The notes beneath the pieces are model-generated. The model had not been told where the DNA came from, ran no database searches, and saw only the letters and a program-made list of their open reading frames with translations. This document shows, one piece after another, positions 51,397 through 60,901 of a DNA stretch of 64,000 nt (positions are counted from its first letter, which is position 1; every line of letters begins with the position of its first letter). The position numbers and the translations under genes were made by a program. Location: NCBI RefSeq assembly GCF_014204715.1, contig NZ_JACHLY010000001.1:930001-994000 (forward strand), written 5' to 3'. The DNA comes from Streptomonospora salina (lineage in GTDB: Bacteria > Actinomycetota > Actinomycetes > Streptosporangiales > Streptosporangiaceae).

Positions 51397-52446
51397 CTAC
51401 GTGCCGGTGCCGCGGCCGGAGCGGGAACCCCCCGACCTGCCGCGCCCGCCCTGGGAGCCGTTCTGCTGCTGCTTGTCGTATCGGCCATAGGCTTCGACGA
51501 TGGCGCTGACCAGCTTGTTGCGAACTACATCGGTGCTGGTCAGACGGCAGAAGCCGATATCGTCGATGCCCTGCAGGATGTTCTCGATGGTGCGCAGCCC
51601 GCTCGTGGTGCCGTCGGGCAGGTCGACCTGGGTGACATCACCGGTGACCACCATCTTGGAGCCGAAGCCCAAGCGGGTCAGGAACATCTTCATCTGCTCG
51701 GGCGAGGTGTTCTGCGCCTCGTCGAGGATGATGAACGAGTCGTTGAGGGACCGCCCGCGCATATAGGCCAGCGGCGCGACCTCGATCGTGCCCGCCGACA
51801 TCAGCTTGGGGATGGACTCCGGCGCCAGCATGTCGTGCAGCGCATCGTAGAGCGGGCGCAGGTAGGGGTCGATCTTCTCGTAGAGCGATCCCGGCAGATA
51901 CCCCAGCCGCTCGCCCGCCTCGACCGCGGGCCGGGTCAGGATGATCCGGTTGACCTGCTTGTTCTGCAGGGCTTTGACCGCCTTGGCCATGGCCAGATAG
52001 GTCTTTCCGGTACCGGCCGGACCGATGCCGAACACCACGGTGTGGCGGTCGATGGCGTCGACGTAGCGCTTCTGGTTGAGGGTCTTGGGCCGGATGGTGC
52101 GCCCGCGCGAGGAGAGGATGTCGTGGGTGAGTACCTCGGCGGGCCGTTCCTCGCCGCCCTCGGAAGAACGCAGCATGCCCAGGGTGCGGTCGATGGCGTC
52201 GGGCGTGACCACGGTGCCGTTCTTGACGAGTTCGAGCAGCTCCTCGATCAGCCGCACCACCACCGAGGTCTCCTCGGGGCTGCCGCTGATGGTGATCTCG
52301 TTGCCGCGAACGTGGATGTCGCTGTCGAACGAGCGCTCGACGGTATGGAGCAGCTCGTCTCCGGAGCCCAGCAGATGGACCATCATGTGCTCCTCGGGCA
52401 CGACGATCTTCACCTGGTGGGTGCTCTGTTGTGTTGAGTCGACCAT
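51397..52446 (-). CDS. phoH: PhoH family ATPase
   Basis: 349 aa. An N-terminal KH-like part (residues 10-75) precedes the PhoH P-loop ATPase: Walker [11 protein letters not shown] (141-150), [17 protein letters not shown] and Walker [13 protein letters not shown], then [10 protein letters not shown]. The C-terminal 25 residues are Gln/Gly/Arg/Ser-rich. PhoH-YbeY adjacency is widely conserved and suggests a role in RNA metabolism. ATG 52446 has AAGG seven nt upstream. Confidence 0.95.
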   Translation of the reverse strand: MVDSTQQSTHQVKIVVPEEHMMVHLLGSGDELLHTVERSFDSDIHVRGNEITISGSPEETSVVVRLIEELLELVKNGTVVTPDAIDRTLGMLRSSEGGEERPAEVLTHDILSSRGRTIRPKTLNQKRYVDAIDRHTVVFGIGPAGTGKTYLAMAKAVKALQNKQVNRIILTRPAVEAGERLGYLPGSLYEKIDPYLRPLYDALHDMLAPESIPKLMSAGTIEVAPLAYMRGRSLNDSFIILDEAQNTSPEQMKMFLTRLGFGSKMVVTGDVTQVDLPDGTTSGLRTIENILQGIDDIGFCRLTSTDVVRNKLVSAIVEAYGRYDKQQQNGSQGGRGRSGGSRSGRGTGT

Positions 52447-52610
52447 GATGTGGCCTTGCGGCCGTCTCGCCCCTGCCTCTCGCGGTCCGAAGTTCGCGTT
52501 CGCCCGTCGCACGGCCCCGCCGGGGACGTGATCACCGTGGCCGCAGTGATCGAAGCGAACTCTGTCGTGCGTTTCCAGTCTATCAACGGCGCCGGTGCCG
52601 GTCCCCGGGA

Positions 52611-52967
52611 TTATCCGGGCGGCCACTCCATTCCGCGCCCGCCCAGCAGGTGGCAGTGCAGGTGGAAAACCGTCTGGCCGGCGCCCGCACCGGTGTTGAA
52701 CACGAGCCGGTAGCCGGTTCGGTCGATGCCCTCGTCCGCGGCGATGGCGTGGGCTTCGCTCACCACCGCGTCGACCAGGCCGCTGCCGGCCGCGGCCGCC
52801 GCGGCGGCGTCGGGGTGGTGCTCGCGCGGGATGACCAGTACGTGCGTAGGAGCCTGCGGGTTGATGTCGCGGAAGGCCAGCACACGCTCGCCGTCGCGGA
52901 CGATCTCGGCGGGCACCCGGCCCGCCGCGATCTTGCAGAACAGGCAGTCGGGGTCGGTCGTGGTCAC
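52611..52967 (-). CDS. HIT family protein
   Basis: 118-aa nucleotide hydrolase-like protein. It starts TTDPDCLFCKIAAGRVPAEIV, has FRDINPQAPTHVLVIPREHH and ends with the histidine triad HLHCHLLGGRGMEWPPG. Likely hydrolyses purine phosphoramidates or AMP-linked compounds. GTG 52967 has GGAGGG seven nt upstream. It precedes phoH by 164 nt. Confidence 0.93.
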   Translation of the reverse strand: MTTTDPDCLFCKIAAGRVPAEIVRDGERVLAFRDINPQAPTHVLVIPREHHPDAAAAAAAGSGLVDAVVSEAHAIAADEGIDRTGYRLVFNTGAGAGQTVFHLHCHLLGGRGMEWPPG

Positions 52968-53479
52968 CGTGGGGCCCTCCGTCTCCGTCGTCCGATGCTG
53001 CCGCCCCCGGCCGGAGCTCCTCACGCGGGCGGCCCTTCCATGATGCCCGAGCACGACACCCGAGCGGGGCGGGCGGCCGCGCCCCGCCGGGCGCCTGCGG
53101 ACGGCGGCCTGTCAGACGGTCCGGCTGCCGCACGCGCGCCCGATCTTCTACGGTTACGTCATACCGTGCACGTACGGTGTGCGTCGTCACGCCCCCGCTC
53201 AAGGAACCGTCCCCTCAGCAAGTGGTGCTCCTGTGAGGTCTCCCCATCCGTCCGTTCAGCCGGGCGTTTCCGGCCCGCCGCGCCCCGCCCCGTGCACCGC
53301 GGGCCGCTCGTGCACTGCGCGCGACGCGGGCCGCGCCGTCCGGTACTGTCGGCGCACCGCCGCAATGGCAGTGCCTGCGGGCACCGTCGACGCCCCCGGC
53401 CCGCGAGGCGGTCCGGCGCCCGGCGCCCGGCGCCCGATCCCGACGACGACGCGCCACGATCGGAACGAGAAGTACAGGC
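52968..53479. other. Divergent intergenic region HIT / sigma factor, about 510 bp
   Basis: No gene supported. A short inverted repeat ACCGT-N6-ACGGT lies at 53163-53178 within the least GC-rich stretch. No sigma-factor promoter could be assigned. Confidence 0.45.
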
Positions 53480-54067
53480 ATGCCCTTTCGTAAACCCGGG
53501 GACAAGGGCGCGCGTCAAACGGATGTGACTGAAACGATGGTCGCAGGAGCCGCGGCGGCACCGTCCGCTGTCGACTGGGACGCGGACCAAGCCGTCACCC
53601 AGCTCTACACCACGCAGTACCGCCCGCTGGTGCGGCTGGCCACCCTGCTCGTTCGCGACCCCGCCACCGCCGAAGAGGTCGTCCAGGACGCCTTCGTCGC
53701 GATGCACGGCGCCTGGCGCCGGCTGCGCGACCCCAACAAGGCGCTGTCCTACCTCCGCCAGTCCGTGGTCAACCGGGCCCGGTCCGTTCTGCGGCACCGC
53801 GCCGTGGTAGAAAAGCACGCGCCCAAGGCGCTGCCCGACGCACCCAGCGCCGAACAGGGCGCGATGGGCGAACTCGAGCGAGCGGCGGTCATCGAAGCCC
53901 TGCGCACCCTCCCCGTCCGGCAGCGGGAGGCGGTGGTCCTGCGCTACTACGGCGACTTCTCCGAAGCGCAGATCGCCGACACGATGGGCATCAGCCGCGG
54001 CGCCGTCAAGAGTCACACCGCACGGGGGATAGCCGCGCTCCGCTCGGCTCTGGAGCAGACGACATGA
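53480..54067 (+). CDS. SigE-family (ECF-type) RNA polymerase sigma factor
   Basis: 195-aa alternative sigma factor. Region 2 is LYTTQYRPLVRLATLLVRDPATAEEVVQDAFVAMHGAWRRL. Region 4 is LPVRQREAVVLRYYGDFSEAQIADTMGISRGAVKSHTARGIAALRSAL. It resembles the actinobacterial SigE-family subgroup of small sigma factors. The first 30 residues are unusual and the ATG 53480 lacks a good ribosome site, so the start could be GTG 53525. It overlaps the next gene by 4 nt, the usual layout of sigma and regulator. Confidence 0.88.
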   Translation: MPFRKPGDKGARQTDVTETMVAGAAAAPSAVDWDADQAVTQLYTTQYRPLVRLATLLVRDPATAEEVVQDAFVAMHGAWRRLRDPNKALSYLRQSVVNRARSVLRHRAVVEKHAPKALPDAPSAEQGAMGELERAAVIEALRTLPVRQREAVVLRYYGDFSEAQIADTMGISRGAVKSHTARGIAALRSALEQTT

Positions 54068-54810
54068 CCGAACCACCCCAGGACCCCTTCGAGGAGCGGC
54101 TCCGCGCCGTCTTGCGCTCCGAAGCCGCCTCGGTCGATCCCTCGCCCGAGGCGCTCGACACCATCCGGGCCCGAACGCAGCGCACGAGCTGGGTGACCGC
54201 TCTGCTCAACGCCTCATGGCTGCGGCCCTCGCTGGCGGTGGGAGCCGCGGTACTGATCGCGGCTTCGGTGCTGTTCGGGGCTCCGCAGGTGCGCGACCGG
54301 GTCCTGCCGCAATCCCTGACCACACCGGCCTCCGAGTCCCAGGCACCGGCCGAGGACGCCCCGTCCGAGGACGGGGTGCCCAGTCAGGCCCCGTCCCGGC
54401 CCGGGCCCGCCGAGCTTCCGAACGAAGGCGCGGCCCCCCCGCCGGGGACACACCCCAGCCCCGATCCGACCGAGGGCGAGACCACGCCGCCCGGCACCGC
54501 CGGCACCTGCCCCACCGGCCCTTCGGGCGCGCCGACACCCACCCCCGATCCGTCGGCCGGCGAGGACTCCACCGGCGACGATTCCGACACCGGCTGCGCG
54601 TCCACCGGCACGCCGTCCGGCCCTGCCGAGGAACCGCCGGAGGACGACACCGGCGACGGCTCCGGTGACGACTCCACCGCACCGCCCGAGGACGGCACGG
54701 ACGACGGCGACGCCGGGGAGGACGAGGACACGTCCACCACCGACCCGGACGACACGTCCTCGGGCAGCGGCAGCGGCAGCGGCGACACCACGGCGGCCGA
54801 GGCCGCCTGA
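54064..54810 (+). CDS. Single-pass membrane protein, possible partner of the sigma factor
   Basis: 248 aa. A short acidic cytoplasmic part (1-50) is followed by one membrane helix (about 55-75, SLAVGAAVLIAASVLFGA). About 170 extracytoplasmic residues are composed almost only of Pro, Ser, Thr, Gly, Asp and Glu, with two Cys. It starts in the sigma stop (ATGA), so it is coupled to it. The HxxxCxxC anti-sigma zinc motif is absent. It may be an anti-sigma or sensor of a different type, or simply a surface protein. Confidence 0.75.
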   Translation: MTEPPQDPFEERLRAVLRSEAASVDPSPEALDTIRARTQRTSWVTALLNASWLRPSLAVGAAVLIAASVLFGAPQVRDRVLPQSLTTPASESQAPAEDAPSEDGVPSQAPSRPGPAELPNEGAAPPPGTHPSPDPTEGETTPPGTAGTCPTGPSGAPTPTPDPSAGEDSTGDDSDTGCASTGTPSGPAEEPPEDDTGDGSGDDSTAPPEDGTDDGDAGEDEDTSTTDPDDTSSGSGSGSGDTTAAEAA

Positions 54811-54907
54811 CCGGCCCCGCACCGCCCGCGTCGCCGGCACCGTTCCCGGATACAACGTCCGGCAGTGCCGGCCGCGGGCCGCCGGCGGCGGGGCCCCGCT
54901 CCCGGGG

Positions 54908-55681
54908 TCACCACCGTCCGCAGCGGGCCTGCAGCACGGCCAGGGCGGCCACCCCGGCCGTGGACGTGCGCAGCACCGTCGGCCCCAGCAGAGCGCGCAC
55001 CGCGCCGGCGGACTCCAGCGCGCCCAGCTCGGCGTCGGAGAACCCGCCCTCGGGCCCGACCACGACGACGATCCCGGCGCGGCCGCCGCCGCTGTCGGCG
55101 GTCGTGCCGGTTCCGGGGCCCTCCCCCGGCAGCGGCAGCGACGACAGCCGCGAGTCGGCGTCCTCGTGCAGCAGGATCGCCGCGTCGGCGGCCGCCACCC
55201 GCGCGCACACGTCGCCGGTGCCGGCGAGCTCGGCCACTTCGGGGATCCGGCTGCGCCGCGACTGCTTCGCCGCCTCGCGGGCGGTGGAGCGCCACTTGGC
55301 CAGCGACTTGGCCGCCCGCTCGGGGCGCCAGCGCGTGACGCAGCGCTCGGCCGCCCACGGCACGATGCGGTCGACCCCCGCCTCGGTCATGACCTCGACG
55401 GCGAGCTCGCCGCGGTCGCCCTTGGGCAGCGCCTGGACCACGGTCAGCTGCGGGTGCGGCGCCGCATCGGCGCCGCGCTCCTCGACCGCGCAGACGACGC
55501 GGTCCTTGCCGACCTCGGCAACCCGGCAGCGCGCCCGCATACCGGCGCCGTCGACCAGCTGAACGGTCTCGCCGACGGCGATCCGCCGCACCGCGGCGGC
55601 GTGCCGGCCCTCGTTCCCGGACAGCACGACGGTGCCGCCGTCCAATTCACCCGGCTCGCAGAGGAAGACCGGAGCCGTCAC
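54908..55681 (-). CDS. rsmE: 16S rRNA (uracil-1498-N3)-methyltransferase
   Basis: Methylates U1498 in the decoding region of 16S rRNA. The 257-aa SPOUT-family protein has an N-terminal PUA-like part (RRIAVGETVQLVDGAGMRARCRV). The knot motifs are KGDRGELAVEVMTEAGVDRIVPW, VVVVGPEGGFSDAELGALESAG and LGPTVLRTSTAGVAALAVLQA. An Asp/Gly-rich insertion lies before the knot. GTG 55681 has GGAGG five nt upstream. Confidence 0.94.
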   Translation of the reverse strand: MTAPVFLCEPGELDGGTVVLSGNEGRHAAAVRRIAVGETVQLVDGAGMRARCRVAEVGKDRVVCAVEERGADAAPHPQLTVVQALPKGDRGELAVEVMTEAGVDRIVPWAAERCVTRWRPERAAKSLAKWRSTAREAAKQSRRSRIPEVAELAGTGDVCARVAAADAAILLHEDADSRLSSLPLPGEGPGTGTTADSGGGRAGIVVVVGPEGGFSDAELGALESAGAVRALLGPTVLRTSTAGVAALAVLQARCGRW

Positions 55682-55739
55682 ATCCGCCTCCATTCCGCGG
55701 TCGGGCCGGTGCGCCCGGCCCGGCGCCGCACCGCAGACG

Positions 55740-55774
55740 CGGGCCGGCACCGCGCCCTGCGCGGTGCCGGCCCG
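55740..55774 (-). terminator. Perfect hairpin terminator after dnaJ
   Basis: 15-bp perfect arms CGGGCCGGCACCGCG (55740-55754) and its complement (55760-55774) with loop CCCTG, 47 nt past the dnaJ stop and before rsmE. Confidence 0.75.
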
Positions 55775-55821
55775 CGGTGCCGGGTTCCCGGCCTACGTCG
55801 CCCATAGCGGACCCGGACGCG

Positions 55822-56973
55822 TCAGCGCGAGCCGAAGGCGTCGCGCAGCCGCGAGAACAGTCCGCCGTGGCCCGGGCTGAACTTGCCCGGAGGCTGGTCT
55901 TCGCCGCGCAGTTCGGCGAACTTGCGCAGCAGCGACTCCTGCTCTTCGTCGAGCTTGGCGGGGGTCTCGACGTCGACCTGGATCATCAGGTCGCCGCGCC
56001 CGGCGCCGTCGAGATGGCGGGAGCCGCGCCCGGACAGGGTGATGACGTGCCCGGAGCCGGTACCCGGCCGCAGGTCGATCTCCTCGGTGCCGTCGAGCGT
56101 GTCGAAGGTGAACGAAGCTCCCAGCGCGGCGGCGGTCATCGGCACCGTTATGGTGCAGTGCAGATCGTCGCCCCGCCGTTCGAAGGTCGAGTGGGGGCGC
56201 TGCACGATCTCCAGGAAGATGTCGCCGCGCGGCCCGCCGTTGGGCCCGACTTCGCCCTCGCCGGCGAGCTGGATCTGGGTGCCGTCCTCGACGCCCGCGG
56301 GGATCTGCACCTTGCGGGTGACCTTCTCGTGCACCCGTCCCTCCCCGCTGCAGTCCGCGCAGGGGTCGGTGATGATCGTGCCCTGCCCCGAGCACTGCGG
56401 GCACGGCCGCGTGGTCATGACCTGTCCCAGGAAGGAGCGCGCGACCTGCGAGACCTCACCGCGGCCCTGGCACGTGTCGCAGGTGTGGCGGTGGGAGCCC
56501 TTGGCCGTGCCCTCGCCCTGGCAGGTGTTGCACAGCACCGCCGTGGGGAAAGTGACGTCCTTGGTGACGCCGAAGGCGGTTTCGGACAGGTCGAGGTCGA
56601 TGCGGACCTTGATGCTGCGTCCGCGGCGCGCCCGGTCGCGCGCACCGCGTCCGCCGCCGGCCTGGCCGCCGCCGAAGAACGCGTTCATGATGTCGTCGAA
56701 GGGGAAACCGCCCCCGCCGAAGCCGCCGGCTCCCGCTCCGCCGCCTCCGCCGGAGGACGCGAACGGGTCGCCGCCCATGTCGTGCATCCGGCGCTTGCTC
56801 TCGTCGGAGAGCACCTCGTAGGCCTGGGTCACTTCCTTGAAGCGATCCTGCGTGGCCGGGTCCGGGTTGACGTCCGGGTGGAGTTCGCGGGCGAGCCGCC
56901 GATACGCCTTCTTGATCTCGTCCTGGGATGCTTCACGCCGCACCCCGAGGATCTCGTAATAGTCTCTCGCCAC
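55822..56973 (-). CDS. dnaJ: Chaperone protein DnaJ (second, HrcA-linked copy)
   Basis: 383-aa type I co-chaperone of DnaK. The J domain at 1-70 contains HPDVN with the HPD motif. A Gly-rich region spans 72-105. Four zinc-centre repeats follow: [24 protein letters not shown] and CADCSGEG, then the C-terminal substrate domain. GTG 56973 begins at the base immediately after the hrcA stop, so the two are tightly coupled. This is the usual second actinobacterial dnaJ, regulated by HrcA. Confidence 0.96.
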   Translation of the reverse strand: MARDYYEILGVRREASQDEIKKAYRRLARELHPDVNPDPATQDRFKEVTQAYEVLSDESKRRMHDMGGDPFASSGGGGGAGAGGFGGGGFPFDDIMNAFFGGGQAGGGRGARDRARRGRSIKVRIDLDLSETAFGVTKDVTFPTAVLCNTCQGEGTAKGSHRHTCDTCQGRGEVSQVARSFLGQVMTTRPCPQCSGQGTIITDPCADCSGEGRVHEKVTRKVQIPAGVEDGTQIQLAGEGEVGPNGGPRGDIFLEIVQRPHSTFERRGDDLHCTITVPMTAAALGASFTFDTLDGTEEIDLRPGTGSGHVITLSGRGSRHLDGAGRGDLMIQVDVETPAKLDEEQESLLRKFAELRGEDQPPGKFSPGHGGLFSRLRDAFGSR

Positions 56974-57987
56974 TTACTGCCCCGCAAGTATCTGTCCGAG
57001 GTACCGAGCCACTGCGCGTACCGCTCCCATCGTTCCTGGATAGTCCATTCTGGTCGGACCGACTACGCCGATCTTGGCCAGCGGCTGGTCGCCGATGCCG
57101 TAACCGGCGGAGACGATCGACGTGGATCTCAGACCCTCGTGAGAGTTCTCGGCGCCGATGCGTACCGTCAGCATGGAAGGGTCGCTCATCTCCCCCAGCA
57201 AACGGAGGAGGACGACGTTTTCTTCCAAGGCCTCCAGTACCTCCCGCAGGCTAGCCGAGAAATCCATCGCGGCGAGATTCGCCGTACCACCGAGGACGAT
57301 CTTCTCGTCGTGGCGCTCGACGAGGCTCTCCAGCAGCACCGACAGCACGACCGCCGCCATGGCGCGCTCGTCCGGCGGAAGCTGGCTGGGCAGATCCTCC
57401 ACGGCGTTGGGGACCTCGGTGAGCCACGTGCCCACCAAGGCCCGGTTGAGCATCTGGCGGAGGCTGTCGACAGCGTCCTCGCTGACCGCCCCCAGGTTGT
57501 CGATCACCCGCTGCTCGACGCGGCCGGTGTCGGTGATGAGCACCATCATGACGCGCTGCTGGCCCAGCGGGACCAGCTCCACGTGCTGTACCGATGACCG
57601 GGTGAGCGAGGGATATTGCACCACTGCGACCTGCCGGGTGAGCTGAGCCAGCAGGCGCACCGTCCGCCCCACGATCTCATCGAGGTCGACGGCGCCGCCG
57701 AGGAAACTCTCGATGGCGCGGCGCTCTGCGGCGGAGAGGGGCTTCACCGTCGACAGCCGGTCCACGAACAGCCGGTACCCCTTGTCGGTGGGAACGCGGC
57801 CGGCGCTGGTATGCGGCTGGGTGATATACCCCTCTTCCTCCAGCGACACCATGTCGTTGCGGACGGTGGCCGGAGACACCCCGAGGGTGTGGCGGTCGGC
57901 GAGCGCCTTGGACCCCACGGGCTCGTTCGTGGACACGTAATCCTCGACGATCGCCCGCAGAACCGCAAGCTTCCGGTCGTCGAGCAC
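56974..57987 (-). CDS. hrcA: Heat-inducible transcription repressor HrcA
   Basis: 337-aa repressor of CIRCE-controlled chaperone genes. The N-terminal winged helix includes [28 protein letters not shown] and [23 protein letters not shown]-like dimerisation domain follows. GTG 57987 has AGGAGG seven nt upstream; a frame reaching 58008 would extend into the CIRCE-like element. The operon hrcA-dnaJ is preceded by that element, indicating autoregulation. Confidence 0.95.
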   Translation of the reverse strand: MLDDRKLAVLRAIVEDYVSTNEPVGSKALADRHTLGVSPATVRNDMVSLEEEGYITQPHTSAGRVPTDKGYRLFVDRLSTVKPLSAAERRAIESFLGGAVDLDEIVGRTVRLLAQLTRQVAVVQYPSLTRSSVQHVELVPLGQQRVMMVLITDTGRVEQRVIDNLGAVSEDAVDSLRQMLNRALVGTWLTEVPNAVEDLPSQLPPDERAMAAVVLSVLLESLVERHDEKIVLGGTANLAAMDFSASLREVLEALEENVVLLRLLGEMSDPSMLTVRIGAENSHEGLRSTSIVSAGYGIGDQPLAKIGVVGPTRMDYPGTMGAVRAVARYLGQILAGQ

Positions 57988-58001
57988 GTGCTCACCTCCT
58001 C

Positions 58002-58028
58002 CTGGCACTCCATGGCCTTAAGTGCTAA
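58002..58028 (-). promoter_or_regulatory. CIRCE-like operator of hrcA-dnaJ
   Basis: CTGGCACTC-N9-AAGTGCTAA on the plus strand, against consensus TTAGCACTC-N9-GAGTGCTAA: 15 of 18 arm positions agree with exact spacing. It starts 14 bp upstream of the hrcA GTG. A minus-strand -10-like TAGAAT lies directly upstream (58028-58033), and a 6-bp inverted repeat CCGTTC-N5-GAACGG is at 58036-58052. Confidence 0.8.
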
Positions 58029-58124
58029 TTCTAAGCCGTTCCGCAAGAACGGTTCGATCACGGGCCGCCGAGCGCACCGTCGGGTCTCCGTGTCCGGGCC
58101 CGGGCCGGCCGGTAGAATCCGCCC

Positions 58125-58973
58125 GTGTCCACGAGTCCGGGTCCGAACAGCAGAAGGTACGACGGGGACGTGTTGTCCGGGGACCGGCGCCGCCCGCGCA
58201 AAGGCGCCGTCGCCGAGGTCCCCCTGGAGCGCGGCCTCGTGCTGGAGTCGGCCGACGAGGGGTTCTGCGGTGCCGTCGTCTCCTGGGACAAGCAGGCGGT
58301 GACCCTTGAGGACCGCGGCGGCCGCCGCCGGGTCTTCGACCTGGAGCCCGCGGCGTTCCTCGTCGACGGCCGTCCCGCCACCGCGGTACGGCCGAGCGCG
58401 GCGCCGTCGGGGCCCGCCCGCAGCGCCTCCGGGTCGATCGCGGTACAGGGGGCGCGTTCGCGGGTCGCCCGGGAGAGCCGGATCTACGTCGAGGGCGTGC
58501 ACGACGCCGAACTCGTCGAGAAAGTCTGGGGCCACGACCTGCGCGTCGAGGGCGTGGTCGTGGAGTACCTGGAGGGCGTCGACCACCTGCCGGAGATCGT
58601 GGCCGAATTCGGCCCCGGGGCCCGGCGTCGTCTGGGCGTTCTGGTCGACCACCTGGTGCCGGGGTCCAAGGAGAGCCGGATCGCCGAGCAGGTCTCCTCG
58701 CCCGGCGTCCTGGTGGCGGGCCACCCCTTCGTCGACGTCTGGCAGGCGGTCAAGCCGTCGGTGCTGGGATTCTCCGCGTGGCCGGAGGTCCCCCGCGGCA
58801 TACCGTGGAAGGAAGGCGTCCTGCGGGCGCTGGGCAGCGATGAGGAGCCCGGCGAAGCGTGGCGGCGGATCCTGGGGTCGGTGCGCACCTACGCCGACCT
58901 CGAACCGGAGCTGCTGGGGCGCGTCGAAGAGCTTATCGACTTCGTCACCGCGGCAGAAGGGCTGCAAGACTAG
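58125..58973 (+). CDS. DUF3097 family protein
   Basis: 282-aa actinobacterial protein of unknown function. Residues 1-95 form a small beta-rich part ([30 protein letters not shown]). From about 115 a Toprim-like segment begins [19 protein letters not shown] with [18 protein letters not shown], suggesting a metal-binding nucleic-acid fold. GTG 58125 starts the frame. It is divergent from hrcA, as in related genomes. Function is not inferred beyond the fold hint. Confidence 0.82.
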   Translation: MSTSPGPNSRRYDGDVLSGDRRRPRKGAVAEVPLERGLVLESADEGFCGAVVSWDKQAVTLEDRGGRRRVFDLEPAAFLVDGRPATAVRPSAAPSGPARSASGSIAVQGARSRVARESRIYVEGVHDAELVEKVWGHDLRVEGVVVEYLEGVDHLPEIVAEFGPGARRRLGVLVDHLVPGSKESRIAEQVSSPGVLVAGHPFVDVWQAVKPSVLGFSAWPEVPRGIPWKEGVLRALGSDEEPGEAWRRILGSVRTYADLEPELLGRVEELIDFVTAAEGLQD

Positions 58974-59073
58974 GCGGGTCCGTCAGCACCGCGCAGCGGC
59001 AGACGCGCGGTGGCCTGCCGGGGCGCCGGATGGCACTATCGGCCCAACGCAATCGGCACAGCCAAGGGACAAG

Positions 59074-60048
59074 ATGAGCGAGACCCCGCCCAACCGACCA
59101 CAGCCCCAGGAGGGGCCCTACGGTGACCAGCCGGCACCCGGCCCCGTTCCCTCTGGCGGGCAGCCCGGCCAGGGACAGGCGGGCACCGGGGACCAGCAGC
59201 CCGACTACCAGCAGCAGGAGTACGGCTACCCGAGCGGGGGCCAACCGGCCTACGGCGAGCAGCCCCACCCCGGCTACGGACAGCCCGGCGCCGGGCAGCC
59301 CTACCCGCAGCAGCCGCCGCCCGGCTACGCACCCGACCAGGGCGGCTACCCCCAGCCGGGGTACGGCGGGCCCACCGGCGGACAGCCCGCCTACGGCCAG
59401 CCCGGATACCCCCAGCAGGGCGGCGCCCAGCCCGGATACGGCTACCCCGGCGGGGGCCAGCCGGGCTACGGCGAGCAGCCGTACCAAGGCGGCTACCCCC
59501 AACCGGGCCAGGCGCCCTACCAGCAGCCGACGCCCGGCTACCAGCAGCAGCCCCAGCCGGGATACGGCCCGCCGCCTCCGCACGGCTACGAGCAGCAGCC
59601 CGGAGGCTTCCCCGGCGCCCCGCAGACACCCGGCCAGCCGGGATACCCCCAGCAGCCCGGATACCCGCAGGGCTTCGGCGCGCCGCAACCGGGGGCCTCC
59701 GACGACGCGACCTGGGCGATGATCGCCCACCTGTCCGGTGTCATCCTCGCCTGCTTCGGCTGGCTCCCGGCCCTCGTCATCTTCATGGTCAAGCGCAACG
59801 ACGCGCCCTTCGTGCGCCACCAGGCCGGCGAAGCGCTGAACTTCCAGCTGACGCTGCTGATCCCCTACTTCATCGCCTGGGCGGTCTACATCGGACTCGG
59901 CGTCTTCGCGCCGCCGATCTCCTGGATCGGCTCGGTTCTGGTCGCGGTGATCTGGGTGGTGTCGATCGCGCTCGGCGCGACTGGCGCGCTCAGCGCCAAC
60001 CGCGGCAACCAGTACCGCTACCCTGTTTCGATCCGCATGGTGAAGTAA
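59074..60048 (+). CDS. DUF4870 membrane protein with long PGYGQ-rich N-terminus, copy 1
   Basis: 324 aa. Residues 1-205 are low-complexity Pro/Gly/Tyr/Gln repeats (units such as GQPGYPQQ and PGYGQP), probably disordered and cytoplasmic. The DUF4870 domain follows: [47 protein letters not shown], with about three membrane helices and the conserved RHQA-ALNFQ motif. AAGGGA four nt before ATG 59074. Function unknown; tandem with a shorter paralogue. Confidence 0.85.
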   Translation: MSETPPNRPQPQEGPYGDQPAPGPVPSGGQPGQGQAGTGDQQPDYQQQEYGYPSGGQPAYGEQPHPGYGQPGAGQPYPQQPPPGYAPDQGGYPQPGYGGPTGGQPAYGQPGYPQQGGAQPGYGYPGGGQPGYGEQPYQGGYPQPGQAPYQQPTPGYQQQPQPGYGPPPPHGYEQQPGGFPGAPQTPGQPGYPQQPGYPQGFGAPQPGASDDATWAMIAHLSGVILACFGWLPALVIFMVKRNDAPFVRHQAGEALNFQLTLLIPYFIAWAVYIGLGVFAPPISWIGSVLVAVIWVVSIALGATGALSANRGNQYRYPVSIRMVK

Positions 60049-60276
60049 CCCGACGGGCCCGGGACGGCAGCGCAGCGCGATTCGCCGCCGCCCCGGCGGG
60101 AACCCCGCGCTCCGCTGCGGCGTCCCACCTGTCGTGGCGTGCCGCGGCCGGGCGGTCGGCAGGTCCATCGGGCCCCGCCCGGCACTCCGCCCGCGCACCG
60201 CTGCACGCGGTGCCCGGGCACCGCCTCCGGAGGCAGTCGGGGGCGATCCGACCGAGGAGACTCAGGAGACCACCAC

Positions 60277-60801
60277 ATGAGCTACCCGCCCCAACCCGAC
60301 GAGCCCTACGGCGGCCAACCCGACCATCCCGGCGGCTACGGCCCGCCGCCCGGCGTCGACCCCCAATACGGCCCGCAGTCGGGCCCCCAGCCCGGTTACG
60401 GCCAGGGCTACCCCGGCCAGCCGCACTACCCGGCGCAGATGCCCGGATACCAGCAGCCCGGCGGCCACTACCCGCCCTCCTCCGACGACCGCACCCTGGC
60501 GCTGGTCGCCCACCTCGGCGGCATCTTCACCTCGTGGATCCTTCCGCTGATCCTCTACCTGGTGAAGAAGGACGAGTCGCCCTACGTCCGCCACCAGGCG
60601 GCCCAGGCGTTCAACTTCCAGATGACCATGTTCATCGCGCAGCTCGTCTCCTACATCCTGATGATCCTCATCGTCGGCTTCCTCACCATCGTCGCCGTGT
60701 TCGCCTGCGCGATCGCCTTCGGCGTCATCGCCGCCGTGGCCTCCAACAAGGGCGAGTGGTACACGTACCCGAAGATGCTGGCGATCCCGATGCTGAGCTG
60801 A
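60277..60801 (+). CDS. DUF4870 membrane protein, copy 2
   Basis: 174-aa shorter paralogue: about 68 Pro/Gly/Tyr-rich residues, then RTLALVAHLGGIFTSWILPLILYLVKKDESPYVRHQAAQAFNFQ and a second pair of helices. The same RHQA-AFNFQ signature as copy 1 is kept. AGGAG eight nt before ATG 60277. The 228-bp gap from copy 1 shows no other gene. Confidence 0.85.
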   Translation: MSYPPQPDEPYGGQPDHPGGYGPPPGVDPQYGPQSGPQPGYGQGYPGQPHYPAQMPGYQQPGGHYPPSSDDRTLALVAHLGGIFTSWILPLILYLVKKDESPYVRHQAAQAFNFQMTMFIAQLVSYILMILIVGFLTIVAVFACAIAFGVIAAVASNKGEWYTYPKMLAIPMLS

Positions 60802-60863
60802 GGGACCGGCCCCGCCGCCGACCGGGCACCGGGCCCGCACGGGCCGCTCCGCCGACCGGCAGG

Positions 60864-60883
60864 GGGCGGTGACCGCACCGCCC
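60864..60883. terminator. Bidirectional hairpin between DUF4870 copy 2 and hemW
   Basis: Perfect 8-bp arms GGGCGGTG (60864-60871) and CACCGCCC (60876-60883) with loop ACCG in the gap between convergent genes. Confidence 0.55.
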
Positions 60884-60901
60884 GAGAGCGGGGCCGCCCG
60901 G

